Shown here: positions 55,501-63,916 of the stretch, one piece after another
Position numbering within the stretch: position 1 is the first letter of the stretch
How the letters are laid out: each line of letters begins with the position of its first letter
Assembly: GCF_900176515.1 (NCBI RefSeq)
Contig: NZ_FWXV01000008.1
Span: 62,001-126,000, forward strand
Origin: Kibdelosporangium aridum
GTDB taxonomy: Bacteria; Actinomycetota; Actinomycetes; Mycobacteriales; Pseudonocardiaceae
Length of the DNA: 64,000 nucleotides
Direction: 5' to 3'
Translations under genes and position numbers: made by a program
Notes under the pieces: generated by a model
Database searches by the model: none
Seen by the model: only the letters and a program-made list of their open reading frames with translations
What the model was told of the DNA's origin: nothing

Positions 55501-57902
55501 GCGGATCGTTGGCGGAGCTGGTGATCGAGGCCCCGCTGGTGCTGCCGCACGAGGCGGCCGTGCAGATACGGGTCGAAGTGGGAACTGCCGACGACTCGAT
55601 GCAACGATCGGTGCACGTGTATTCACGCCCCGCCGACGCCGGGACCGAGTGGACCCGGCACGTGTCAGGCCGTCTTGTCGCTGGACTGCAACCGGCTGCT
55701 TTCGATTTGACGCAATGGCCACCGGCCGGAGCTGTCCCGGTCGAGGATGCCGCGGAGCAGGCGTACAACAGTCTGGCGGGAACGGGATACGGCTACGGCC
55801 CGGCGTTTCGCGGGCTGCGGGCGGTGTGGACTCGCGGCGACGAACTCTTCGCCGAGGTGGTTCTTCCCGAGGAAGCCGGTGGTGTCGAAGGGTTCGGGTT
55901 GCATCCGGCGTTGCTGGATGCCGCTTTCCACGCCGCGCCCTTCCGTCCGGGCCAGGAAGGGCAGCTCGTGCTGCCGTTCGCATGGCGGGACGTTCAGCTG
56001 TACGCCACTGGCGCCACCGCGCTGCGCGTACACCTGGCACCGGCTGGGCAGGACATGGTTAGCGTACGGCTGACTGACAGCATGGGAACGCCGGTGGCGA
56101 GTGTGGGGTCGGTTGTGGTGCGGCCGGTGTCGCCAGGCGATCTCGCAGTAGAGAACGACTGGCTGCGCGACGCCCTGTTCCGCTTGGAGTGGACGGAATT
56201 CACGCTGCCGGACACGCCGACTCACGCGGTCACAGTGGTGTCCACTGTCGACGAGTTGACGGCGGCCGGTGATGGCGCGATGACTGTGCAGCGAGACGCC
56301 GTGGGCGCGCTGGAAATGGTGCAGGGCTGGCTGGCCGCGTCACCCGATGGCCGTCTTGTCGTGGTCACGCCACGACTCGATGACCCGGCTGCCGCAGGAG
56401 TCTGGGGTCTGGTGCGATCGGCGCAGCTGGAACATCCGGACCGGTTCGTGCTGCTGGCCATCGACGACATCGACAACGCTGCAGCCGTGGTGCCTGGTGT
56501 GCTGGCTTCCGGGGAACCGCAGGTGGCCGTCAACGCGGGCATGGCGTCGATCCCTCGTGTGGTGCGCGCCGCACCGGATCATGAAGTGCGCCTGGACCCG
56601 GCAGGTACCGTGTTGATCACAGGCGGCACCGGGGCCCTTGGCGGGCTGGTGGCCAGGCACTTGGTCGAGCAGCACAAGATCAAGAGCCTGATCTTGGCCA
56701 GCCGCAGGGGCATTGACGCACCTGGCGCGGCGGAGCTCGCCGAACTCGACGCGCACGTTCAGATCGTGTCCTGTGACATCACCGACCGTGCCGCGGTCGC
56801 AAGGTTGCTGGCTCAGGTACCGCAAGACGCCCCGCTGACGGCGGTCGTGCACACAGCGGGCGTGGTGGACGACGGCATCGTCACCGCGCTGACACCGGAC
56901 CGGCTTGACGCGGTGTTCCAGCCGAAAGCCGACGCCGCTGTCATTCTCGACGAACTCACTCGTGACCTCGACTTGGCGGCGTTCGTGCTGTTTTCTTCGG
57001 CAGCGGGCACGTTCGGCAACCCTGGTCAGGGCAACTATGCCGCTGCCAACGCCTTCCTGGACGCGCTGGCCCAACGACGGCACGCCGAGGGCTTCCCCGC
57101 CACGTCACTGGCGTGGGGCGGATGGCAGCAGAGCAGCGAGATGACCGCGCATCTGACCGAGGGCGACCTGAAACGGATCAGTCGTGGCGGCGTCGCCACA
57201 CTGACCGCGCAGGAGGGCCTTGAACTGTTCGACTGTGGCCTTGCCAGCACCGAACCCGTGCTCATCACGGCGAAGATGGACTTCGCCGCATTGCGCGAAC
57301 AAGCGGCGAGCACGCCGGTCCATCCGTTGCTACGAGGGCTGGTCCGCCCTGCCCGCCGGATCGCCCGGCAGGAGTCCGCACGCGGACCGAGTCTGGCCGA
57401 ACGACTGGGTGGACTGCCCGCCGCCCAGCGCGACAACGCCCTGCTTGACGTGGTCCGGCACGAGGTCGCGGCCACCATCGGACATTCATCGGCCACCCAG
57501 GTCGACCCGGATCGGGGGTTCAACGAGCTCGGCTTCGACTCGCTGCTGGCCGTCGAACTGCGTAACCGGCTCTCGGATCTGGTGGAACAGCGCCTGCAGG
57601 CCACGCTGATCTTCGACCACCCCACGCCACGCGCGCTGACCCGGTTCCTGTCAGCCGAGCTGTTCACCGACGCCGCCGGCCCGGCCGAATTCGCGGGACG
57701 GGAAGAGGAGATCCGCCGCGTACTGGCCGCGACGCCGATGGCGCGGTTCGAGGAGCTGGGAATCATGGACGCGTTGCTGAGTCTGGCAGCACACGCGCCC
57801 GCGCAACCGGCCGAGCAGGCCAAACCGGACGAGACGCCGCTGATCGCGGAAATGGACGTCGACGACCTTGTCGCACGGGCCATGCGTAAGGCCCGTAAGT
57901 AA
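52563..57902 (+). CDS. Type I modular PKS 5: extension module 7 (KS-AT-DH-KR-ACP)
   Basis: 1779 residues. The docking helix ETLVRYLKRVTADLHHAR resembles that of PKS4 and fits the PKS4 tail. KS (Cys209, with CSSA instead of CSSS), AT (Ser656, HAFH at 750: malonyl), and DH follow. DH has His954 in HAAGGVVLLA, where the motif Pro is Ala, Asp1119 and an intact YGYGPAF. KR (VDD type, Tyr1492) and ACP (Ser1660) follow, with no ER. The C-terminal tail LIAEMDVDDLVARAMRKA belongs to the PKS1/PKS2 docking type. An alkene is expected if the Pro-to-Ala change is tolerated. GTG 52563 begins 5 bp after the PKS4 stop. Confidence 0.92.
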   Translation: MTDNVVHDNETLVRYLKRVTADLHHARGRIAELQSTEPIAIVGMACRFPGGVASPEDLWRLVVSGGDAVSGFPVNRGWDVEGLYHPDPDHAGTTYTREGGFLHDVGDFDAGFFGISPREALAMDPQQRLMLEISWEALERAGIDPDCLRGKNIGVFTGATASDYAIGSPSVPEGVEGFLMTGALGGVLSGRVSYFLGLEGPAVTVDTACSSALVALHLAAQSVRSGESSLALAGGVTVLAGGSAFVGFSRQRGLAPDGRCKAFGAAADGTGFAEGAGVLVVERLSDAIRNKRRIWGVIRGSAVNQDGASNGLTAPSGPSQQRVIRSALADADLSASDVDVVEAHGTGTTLGDPIEAQALLATYGQDRDLPLWLGSVKSNIGHTQAAAGVAGVIKMVMAMRNGVMPKTLHVDEPTQQVDWSAGAVELLTEAKDWLSLDRPRRAGVSAFGASGTNVHVIVEQPPEPVTGEHKPGVLNELVPLLVSARDKNALADQARRLATVLAEHHQLDLVEVARSLVGTRAALADRAVVLAADRAEAVAGLEALSQRSSTPATATGSVSDGSMAILFSGQGSQRVGMARGLYERFPVFRKAFDEVCGLLDAQLAGFVDERVADVVFGSDVVDQTVFAQAGLFAVELSLFRLVESWGVVADFVGGHSIGEVTAACVAGVLSVEDAAVLVAARGRLMQALPSGGAMVSVAAPESVVSSYRVDVAAVNGPESVVVSGAEDVVLGVAEKLSAEGVKTRRLNVSHAFHSSLMEPMLDEFRAVLEKLEFKSPKIAMVSNVTGRIADPDLVTSPEYWVDHVRRTVRFADGVSALRAADVTTFLELGPDGVLSGMGAEVAEDAVFIPALRKEVDDVRALILAVGRLYTRGMTVDWTGLLGESADLPVELPTYAFQRQTYWLDPAKSTADANGLGLAVADHPLLGAIAEVPGSGQMLFTGRLSLKTQPWLGDHAAGGVVLLAGTAFIELALRAGDEVGCGSLAELVIEAPLVLPHEAAVQIRVEVGTADDSMQRSVHVYSRPADAGTEWTRHVSGRLVAGLQPAAFDLTQWPPAGAVPVEDAAEQAYNSLAGTGYGYGPAFRGLRAVWTRGDELFAEVVLPEEAGGVEGFGLHPALLDAAFHAAPFRPGQEGQLVLPFAWRDVQLYATGATALRVHLAPAGQDMVSVRLTDSMGTPVASVGSVVVRPVSPGDLAVENDWLRDALFRLEWTEFTLPDTPTHAVTVVSTVDELTAAGDGAMTVQRDAVGALEMVQGWLAASPDGRLVVVTPRLDDPAAAGVWGLVRSAQLEHPDRFVLLAIDDIDNAAAVVPGVLASGEPQVAVNAGMASIPRVVRAAPDHEVRLDPAGTVLITGGTGALGGLVARHLVEQHKIKSLILASRRGIDAPGAAELAELDAHVQIVSCDITDRAAVARLLAQVPQDAPLTAVVHTAGVVDDGIVTALTPDRLDAVFQPKADAAVILDELTRDLDLAAFVLFSSAAGTFGNPGQGNYAAANAFLDALAQRRHAEGFPATSLAWGGWQQSSEMTAHLTEGDLKRISRGGVATLTAQEGLELFDCGLASTEPVLITAKMDFAALREQAASTPVHPLLRGLVRPARRIARQESARGPSLAERLGGLPAAQRDNALLDVVRHEVAATIGHSSATQVDPDRGFNELGFDSLLAVELRNRLSDLVEQRLQATLIFDHPTPRALTRFLSAELFTDAAGPAEFAGREEEIRRVLAATPMARFEELGIMDALLSLAAHAPAQPAEQAKPDETPLIAEMDVDDLVARAMRKARK

Positions 57903-57927
57903 AACCGCCACTGGAGGGAAGAGCGGC

Positions 57928-60900
57928 ATGAGCAGTTCGACCAGCACGGTCGTCGAGGCGCTGCGTGCTTCATTGATCGAGAACGAGCGGCTGGAGAACG
58001 AGAACGCCCAGTTGCGGGACCAACTCACCAGCCCAGTGGCGATTGTCGGGATGGCGTGCCGCTTCCCTGGCGGTGTCACGTCGCCGGAGGATCTGTGGGA
58101 ACTGGTGTCCACCGGCACCGACGGCATCACGGAGTTCCCTGCCGACCGGGGCTGGGACGTGGACAAGCTGTACCACCCTGACCCGGACCACCCCGGTACG
58201 AGCTACGCCAAGGAAGGCGGGTTCCTCGTCGACTGCGGCGACTTCGACGCCGGGTTCTTCGGGATCTCGCCGCGTGAGGCGTTGGCGATGGATCCGCAGC
58301 AGCGGTTGATGCTCCAGATCTCGTGGGAAGCTCTGGAACGAGCGGGCATCGACCCGGCATCGTTGCGCGGCAAGGACGTCGGCGTGTTCACCGGCGAGAT
58401 GTACCACGACTACGCGGTGGGATACACCGACAAGGACGGCAGCGCTCCGGATGGCGTTGCCGACTACCTGATGATCGGCGGCGCGGGAAGTGTGCTGTCC
58501 GGCCGGGTCTCGTACTTCCTCGGCCTGGAAGGGCCTGCGGCCACAGTGGACACCGCGTGTTCGTCCTCACTCGTCACACTGCACTGGGCGGTGCAGTCGC
58601 TGCGCTCCGGTGAATGCTCGATGGCTCTTGCTGGTGGGGTCACGGTGATGGCGGGTGCCGACGCTTTCGTCGCGTTCTCCCGTCAGCGAGGTCTCGCGCC
58701 GGACGGCCGGTGCAAGTCCTTCTCAGCCTCGGCCAACGGCACCGGATGGGCCGAGGGCGCGGGCGTCCTGGTACTGGAACGACTGTCGGACGCGATCCGC
58801 AACAAGCGCAGGATCTGGGGAGTCATCCGGGGTTCGGCGGTGAATCAGGATGGTGCGTCGAACGGCCTCACCGCGCCGAACGGTCCGTCACAGCAACGGG
58901 TTATCCGTCGCGCGCTGGCTGACGCGGGCATCACCGCGTCCGGTGTGGACGTTGTGGAGGCGCACGGTACCGGTACCACGCTGGGCGATCCGATTGAGGC
59001 GCAGGCGTTGCTGGCTGCGTACGGGCAGAATCGGGATCGTCCGCTGGCGTTGGGTTCAGTGAAGTCGAACATTGGTCATACGCAGGCTGCTGCTGGTGTC
59101 GCAGGTGTGATCAAGATGGTGATGGCGATGCGCAACGGTGTGATGCCGAAGACATTGCACGTCGATGAGCCGTCGCGGCAGGTGGATTGGTCCGCGGGTG
59201 CGGTGGAGTTATTGACCGAGGCCAAGGATTGGCCTTCGCTGGATCGTCCACGGCGGGCTGGGGTGTCCGGCTTCGGGGTCAGCGGCACCAACGCGCACGT
59301 GATCGTGGAGCAGGCGCCGGATCCGGTGCCAGGGCATGAGACCTCCGGTGTACTGGACACGGTGGTGCCGTTGTTGATCTCGGGGCGCGGCCAGGCTGCC
59401 GTGGCCGATCAAGCAACGCGGCTGGCGAACTTCCTGACCGAAAACTCCACTGTGGACTTGCTTGAGGTCGGCCGGGCGTTGGTCAGGACCCGCGGGCTGC
59501 TGCCGGAACGTGCGGCGGTGATCGCGGCGAACCGGGATGAGGCACTCACCGGCTTGGCCGCGTTGGCAGCGGGCCGATCCACGGTCAACACAGCGACCGA
59601 CAGCAAACTGGCCGTTCTGTTCACCGGTCAGGGTAGTCAGCGCGTGGGGATGGCTCGTGGGTTGCATGAACGGTTCCCGGTTTTTCAAAAAGCTTTTGAT
59701 GACGTTTGTGGGTTGTTGGATGCCCAGCTGGCCGGGTTTGTGGATCAGCCGGTTGCGGATGTCGTCTTCGGGTTTGATGTGCTGGATCAGACGGTGTTCG
59801 CTCAGGCTGGGTTATTTGCGGTGGAGTTGTCGTTGTTCCGGCTTGTCGAGTCATGGGGCGTGGGTGCGGATTTTGTTGGCGGGCATTCGATTGGTGAGGT
59901 GACCGCGGCGTGTGTGGCGGGTGTGTTGTCGGTCGAGGACGCGGCGGTGCTGGTGGCAGCGCGTGGTCGGTTGATGCAGGCGTTGCCGCCGGGTGGGGCG
60001 ATGGTGTCGGTTGCCGCGCCGGAGTCGGTGGTGTCGTCGTATCCGGTGGATGTCGCGGCCGTCAACGGCCCGTCGTCGGTGGTGATTTCGGGCCCGGAAC
60101 GGGATGTGCTTGACGCGGCGGAGAAGTTGTCGGCGGAGGGTGTCAAGACGCGTCGGTTGAACGTGTCGCACGCCTTCCATTCGAGCTTGATGGAGCCGAT
60201 GCTGGACGAGTTCCGCGCTGTGCTGGACAAGCTGGACTTCAAGTCACCGACGATCGCCTTGGTGTCGAATGTGACCGGTGAGATCGCCGACCCGGATCTG
60301 GTGACCTCACCCGGTTACTGGGTTGATCATGTTCGGCGGACAGTGCGTTTCGCTGATGGTGTGTCGGCATTGCATGCGGCGGGAGTGTCGACGTTCTTCG
60401 AGCTGGGGCCGGATGGTGTGTTGTCCGGGATGGGTGCGGAGGTCGCGGAGGACGCTGTGTTCGTTCCCGCCTTGCGCAAGGACAACGACGACATTCGAGC
60501 ATTCGTGACCGCCATGGCCAGGCTGCACACCGGTGGTACGTTCGTTGACTGGCACACGGTCCTCGGCGAGAGCGCTGGACTGCCGGTGGAGTTGCCGACC
60601 TACGCCTTCCAGCAACAGCGGTATTGGCTGGAGTCCGGCAAGGGATCGACCGGTGACCCCGCCGACCTCGGGCTGTCCAAAGTGGAGCACTCGATGCTCG
60701 GGGCGGTCACCGAAGTTCCCAGTACGGGACAGGTGCTGTTCACCTCACGGTGGTCACGGTGGACGCACCCCTGGTTGACCGACCACGGCGTCGGCGATGT
60801 GACCCTGGTTCCGGGCGCGGCCTTCGTGGAACTCGTCGCCAGAGCCGGTGACGAGGTCGGTTGCGGGCTGCTGGCCGAACTGATCATGGAGTCCCCGTTG

Positions 60901-63156
60901 GTGCTGCCTGCGGACGGCAGTGTGCAGATCCAAGTCAGCGTCGGAACCGCCGACGACTTCGGGCACCGGCCGGTCCAGGTGTACTCCCGGCATGCCGACG
61001 CAGGCCCTGGCGTGGAATGGAACAGGCACGTGTCCGGACGCCTGGCACCCGACGCGAGCAGCCCGGACTTCGAGCTGATGCATTGGCCACCGCACGGTGC
61101 GGCGCCCATCGACGACGCCCCGAAGTACGCGTACGCGGACCTGGCCGAAGCCAACTACCGATATGGCGCCGCGTTCCAGGGACTGCGTGCAGTCTGGACG
61201 CGCGGTGACGACGTGTACGCCGAGGTCACGCTCCCTGAAGAGGCGGGCAGCGCGGACGGCTACGGAATCCACCCGGCACTGTTGGACGCGGCGTTGCACG
61301 CTGCGGTCTTCCGGCCGGACACCGGGCAGGAACCCAGGCTGGCACTGCCATTCGCGTGGAACGACGTGCGGCTGTATGCCAACGGCGCCACGACGGTCCG
61401 CGTACACCTCACCCCGCGAGGACCCGACGGAATCGGGCTGCGCGTGGCCGACGTGTCCGGTGCCCCCGTGCTGTCGGTGGAGGCGCTGATCTCCCGGACG
61501 GTGTCCCCACAGCAGTTGAGCGCCGGCCTGGGCGTGGCGCAGGACCAGCTGTTCCGGGTGGTCTGGGAACCGACCACGGTCAAACAGCGTGGCGCTGAGC
61601 TCTTCGCAGTTCCTGTCGCCACTGCTGAGGACGTCCGAGCCCTCGTCGAGTCAGGGGACAGCCCCGAAGTGTTGTTGCTCGACGTGGTCGGCGACGACCC
61701 GGCAGGCCCGGACGAGGTGCGGGCACTCGCCGAGCGCGTCCTGGAAGTGGTCCAGGCGTGGCAGGGAGAACTTGCCATGCAGGACACCAGGCTGCTCGCG
61801 GTGACGCACGGCGCGGTCGCGGTCCAAGACGTCGACGAGATCACCGACCTGGCTGCCGCGGCGGTCAACGGCCTGCTGCGATCGGCCCACGCCGAGAACC
61901 CAGGCCGGATGTTGTTGATCGACACGGACGACACCGACGAGTCACTGCGGGTGCTGCCCGACGTGCTGGCGACTCGTGAGCCGCAGGTAGCGCTGCGGTC
62001 CGGCGTGATGTCCGTGCCGCGGCTCGTCCGGACGGTCCCGACAGGACAGGGACGACAACTGGATCAGGCGGGCACCGTGCTGATCACCGGTGGTACGGGC
62101 GCGTTGGGCGCGATGCTGGCGCGGCATTTGGTCACAGCGCACGGGATCAAGAGCTTGACTCTGGTCAGCCGCCGTGGCCCGGACGCGCCGGGTGCTGCGA
62201 AACTGACGGCGGAGCTGACAGAACTCGGCGCGCGCGTCCAGATCGTGGCCGCTGACATCGCCGATCGCGCAGCCGTTGCTGGCGTACTGGCCGGAGTGCC
62301 ATCGGACGCTCCGCTGACCGCGATCGTGCACACGGCGGGCGTGCTTGACGATGGCGTGCTGACCGCGATGACACCGGAGCGGCTCGACACCGTGTTCCGC
62401 CCCAAGGTGGACGCGGCGATCGCGTTGCACGAGTTGACCAAGGACATCGACCTAGCCGCGTTCGTGTTGTACTCCTCCGCGGCGGGCACAATGGGCAACC
62501 CGGGACAGGCCAACTACGCGGCCGCCAACGCCTTCCTCGACGCACTCGCCCAGCACCGCCGAGCCCTCGGACTGACGGGCACGTCACTGGCGTGGGGATG
62601 GTGGGGCGACAGCTCGGAGATCGCCGACCACCTCGACGAGACCGACCTCAAGCGGATCGACCGGCTCGGCATCCTGTCGCTCAGCGAACAGGAAGGCAAC
62701 GAACTGTTCGACGCCTCGCTGCGGTCCGGTGAAGCGGTGCTCACCCCGGCGAAGTTCGACTTCGCCGCGATGCAGGCGCTGGCCGACGAAGGACATGTGC
62801 CCGCGCTGTTGCGTGGCCTTCTGCGGGTCAGCAGGCGGTCGGTCGGCGACGGCGTGACCAAGGCGAGCAAGCTGGCCGAACAACTGGCAGGCGCATCCCC
62901 CGCGGAGCGCGAGCGGATCCTGCTCGACCTCGTCGGCCAGGAAGCGTCGGGCATCCTCGGCCACGACAGCGCCGACGAGTTCGGCCCCGACACAGTCCTG
63001 TTCGAGGTCGGATACGACTCGCTGACCGCCGTCGAACTGCGCAACCGGCTGTCGTTGCTCACCGGGCTGCGACTGCCGCCCTCGTTCGCGTTCGACCACC
63101 CCACAGTGCAACTGATCGTCGAGCAGCTGCTCGAACTCCTCGGCGCGGCCGGCTGA
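57928..63156 (+). CDS. Type I modular PKS 6: terminal extension module 8 (KS-AT-DH-KR-ACP), no thioesterase
   Basis: 1742 residues. A docking coiled coil (VVEALRASLIENERL) is followed by KS (Cys211), AT (Ser654, HAFH at 748: malonyl), and DH. DH keeps His953 and Asp1120, but the HxxxG glycine is Asp957 and YGYGP reads YRYGA. KR (LDD type, Tyr1530) and ACP (Ser1698 in GYDSL) follow. The protein stops about 45 residues after the ACP serine, with no docking tail and no thioesterase. Chain release must therefore be done by another protein, the amide synthase next door. DH activity is doubtful, so the product carries either a 3-hydroxyl or a 2,3-alkene next to the amide. GGAGGGAA at 57913 supports ATG 57928. 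Confidence 0.92.
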   Translation: MSSSTSTVVEALRASLIENERLENENAQLRDQLTSPVAIVGMACRFPGGVTSPEDLWELVSTGTDGITEFPADRGWDVDKLYHPDPDHPGTSYAKEGGFLVDCGDFDAGFFGISPREALAMDPQQRLMLQISWEALERAGIDPASLRGKDVGVFTGEMYHDYAVGYTDKDGSAPDGVADYLMIGGAGSVLSGRVSYFLGLEGPAATVDTACSSSLVTLHWAVQSLRSGECSMALAGGVTVMAGADAFVAFSRQRGLAPDGRCKSFSASANGTGWAEGAGVLVLERLSDAIRNKRRIWGVIRGSAVNQDGASNGLTAPNGPSQQRVIRRALADAGITASGVDVVEAHGTGTTLGDPIEAQALLAAYGQNRDRPLALGSVKSNIGHTQAAAGVAGVIKMVMAMRNGVMPKTLHVDEPSRQVDWSAGAVELLTEAKDWPSLDRPRRAGVSGFGVSGTNAHVIVEQAPDPVPGHETSGVLDTVVPLLISGRGQAAVADQATRLANFLTENSTVDLLEVGRALVRTRGLLPERAAVIAANRDEALTGLAALAAGRSTVNTATDSKLAVLFTGQGSQRVGMARGLHERFPVFQKAFDDVCGLLDAQLAGFVDQPVADVVFGFDVLDQTVFAQAGLFAVELSLFRLVESWGVGADFVGGHSIGEVTAACVAGVLSVEDAAVLVAARGRLMQALPPGGAMVSVAAPESVVSSYPVDVAAVNGPSSVVISGPERDVLDAAEKLSAEGVKTRRLNVSHAFHSSLMEPMLDEFRAVLDKLDFKSPTIALVSNVTGEIADPDLVTSPGYWVDHVRRTVRFADGVSALHAAGVSTFFELGPDGVLSGMGAEVAEDAVFVPALRKDNDDIRAFVTAMARLHTGGTFVDWHTVLGESAGLPVELPTYAFQQQRYWLESGKGSTGDPADLGLSKVEHSMLGAVTEVPSTGQVLFTSRWSRWTHPWLTDHGVGDVTLVPGAAFVELVARAGDEVGCGLLAELIMESPLVLPADGSVQIQVSVGTADDFGHRPVQVYSRHADAGPGVEWNRHVSGRLAPDASSPDFELMHWPPHGAAPIDDAPKYAYADLAEANYRYGAAFQGLRAVWTRGDDVYAEVTLPEEAGSADGYGIHPALLDAALHAAVFRPDTGQEPRLALPFAWNDVRLYANGATTVRVHLTPRGPDGIGLRVADVSGAPVLSVEALISRTVSPQQLSAGLGVAQDQLFRVVWEPTTVKQRGAELFAVPVATAEDVRALVESGDSPEVLLLDVVGDDPAGPDEVRALAERVLEVVQAWQGELAMQDTRLLAVTHGAVAVQDVDEITDLAAAAVNGLLRSAHAENPGRMLLIDTDDTDESLRVLPDVLATREPQVALRSGVMSVPRLVRTVPTGQGRQLDQAGTVLITGGTGALGAMLARHLVTAHGIKSLTLVSRRGPDAPGAAKLTAELTELGARVQIVAADIADRAAVAGVLAGVPSDAPLTAIVHTAGVLDDGVLTAMTPERLDTVFRPKVDAAIALHELTKDIDLAAFVLYSSAAGTMGNPGQANYAAANAFLDALAQHRRALGLTGTSLAWGWWGDSSEIADHLDETDLKRIDRLGILSLSEQEGNELFDASLRSGEAVLTPAKFDFAAMQALADEGHVPALLRGLLRVSRRSVGDGVTKASKLAEQLAGASPAERERILLDLVGQEASGILGHDSADEFGPDTVLFEVGYDSLTAVELRNRLSLLTGLRLPPSFAFDHPTVQLIVEQLLELLGAAG

Positions 63157-63178
63157 CGCAGGAACGGAGACACGGACA

Positions 63179-63916
63179 GTGTTCGACAAGGACAAGTACC
63201 TGGAGATCATCGGCTGCCCCGGCGCCGACGGCGCGACAGTGGCCACGCTGCGCCAGATCCACCGCAGCCACCAGTTGAAACTGCACTACGACAACGGTTA
63301 CGTGCAGACCACCGACTTCCACAACTTCGACCTGGACGAGTTGTTCGACACGGTGGTGGCAGGCGGCCGCGGTGGCATCTGCACCGACCTGAACTTCCTG
63401 TTCCACCGGCTGCTCATCGAGCTGGGCTTCCAGGTGCGGCTGCTGGGTGCCGGCATCCTGTTGCCCGGTGGAAACTGGGGCTCCGACGTCGAACACGCGG
63501 TGCTCGGCGTGCGGATAGACGGCACGGAGTGGCTCGCCGACGTCGGGCACGGCGGGGTGTCCATTATGGACCCAGTGCCGTTCACCGGTGAGCCCGACGT
63601 ACAGGCGGGAATCGGCTTCAGGCTGATTCGCCAGGGCGGATACCACGTTCTGCAGTACCAGACGCACGACAAGCCGTGGCGCATCGCGTACCGGCTGACC
63701 ACTCAGGAGCGCGACACCTCGGAGTGGGGCGTGCTGTCGGAGCTCAACACGATCCACGAGGACGTGTTGGTCCGCCGCAGGCGCTGCGTGGTCGACAACG
63801 GCCAGGTGATGCTCACCGCCAACTTGATGGTGAGCATCGTCGACGGCAAGGAAGAACCTCGCCTCATCCGGGACGAGGCGGAACTGCAGAAGATCGTCAG
63901 CGACTACTGGGGATGA
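63179..63916 (+). CDS. RifF-type amide synthase (arylamine N-acetyltransferase family), macrolactam-forming
   Basis: The 245-residue protein has the NAT catalytic triad: Cys68 in GGRGGICTDLN, His106 in VEHAVLG and Asp121 in WLADVGHGG. In ansamycin clusters the RifF homologue takes the finished chain from the last ACP and joins its carboxyl to the aryl amine of the starter, closing the macrolactam. Placement 22 bp after a PKS without thioesterase is the same as for rifF after rifE, and gives strong support to an aminobenzoate-type starter. The GTG at 63179 is the natural start, with GGAG upstream at 63166. The stop overlaps the next start (ATGA). Confidence 0.95.
   Translation: MFDKDKYLEIIGCPGADGATVATLRQIHRSHQLKLHYDNGYVQTTDFHNFDLDELFDTVVAGGRGGICTDLNFLFHRLLIELGFQVRLLGAGILLPGGNWGSDVEHAVLGVRIDGTEWLADVGHGGVSIMDPVPFTGEPDVQAGIGFRLIRQGGYHVLQYQTHDKPWRIAYRLTTQERDTSEWGVLSELNTIHEDVLVRRRRCVVDNGQVMLTANLMVSIVDGKEEPRLIRDEAELQKIVSDYWG

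Noticed and set aside
63020..63156. Possible thioesterase at the end of PKS6
   Set aside because: The protein ends about 45 residues after the ACP serine with no GxSxG fold. Release is assigned to the amide synthase next door.
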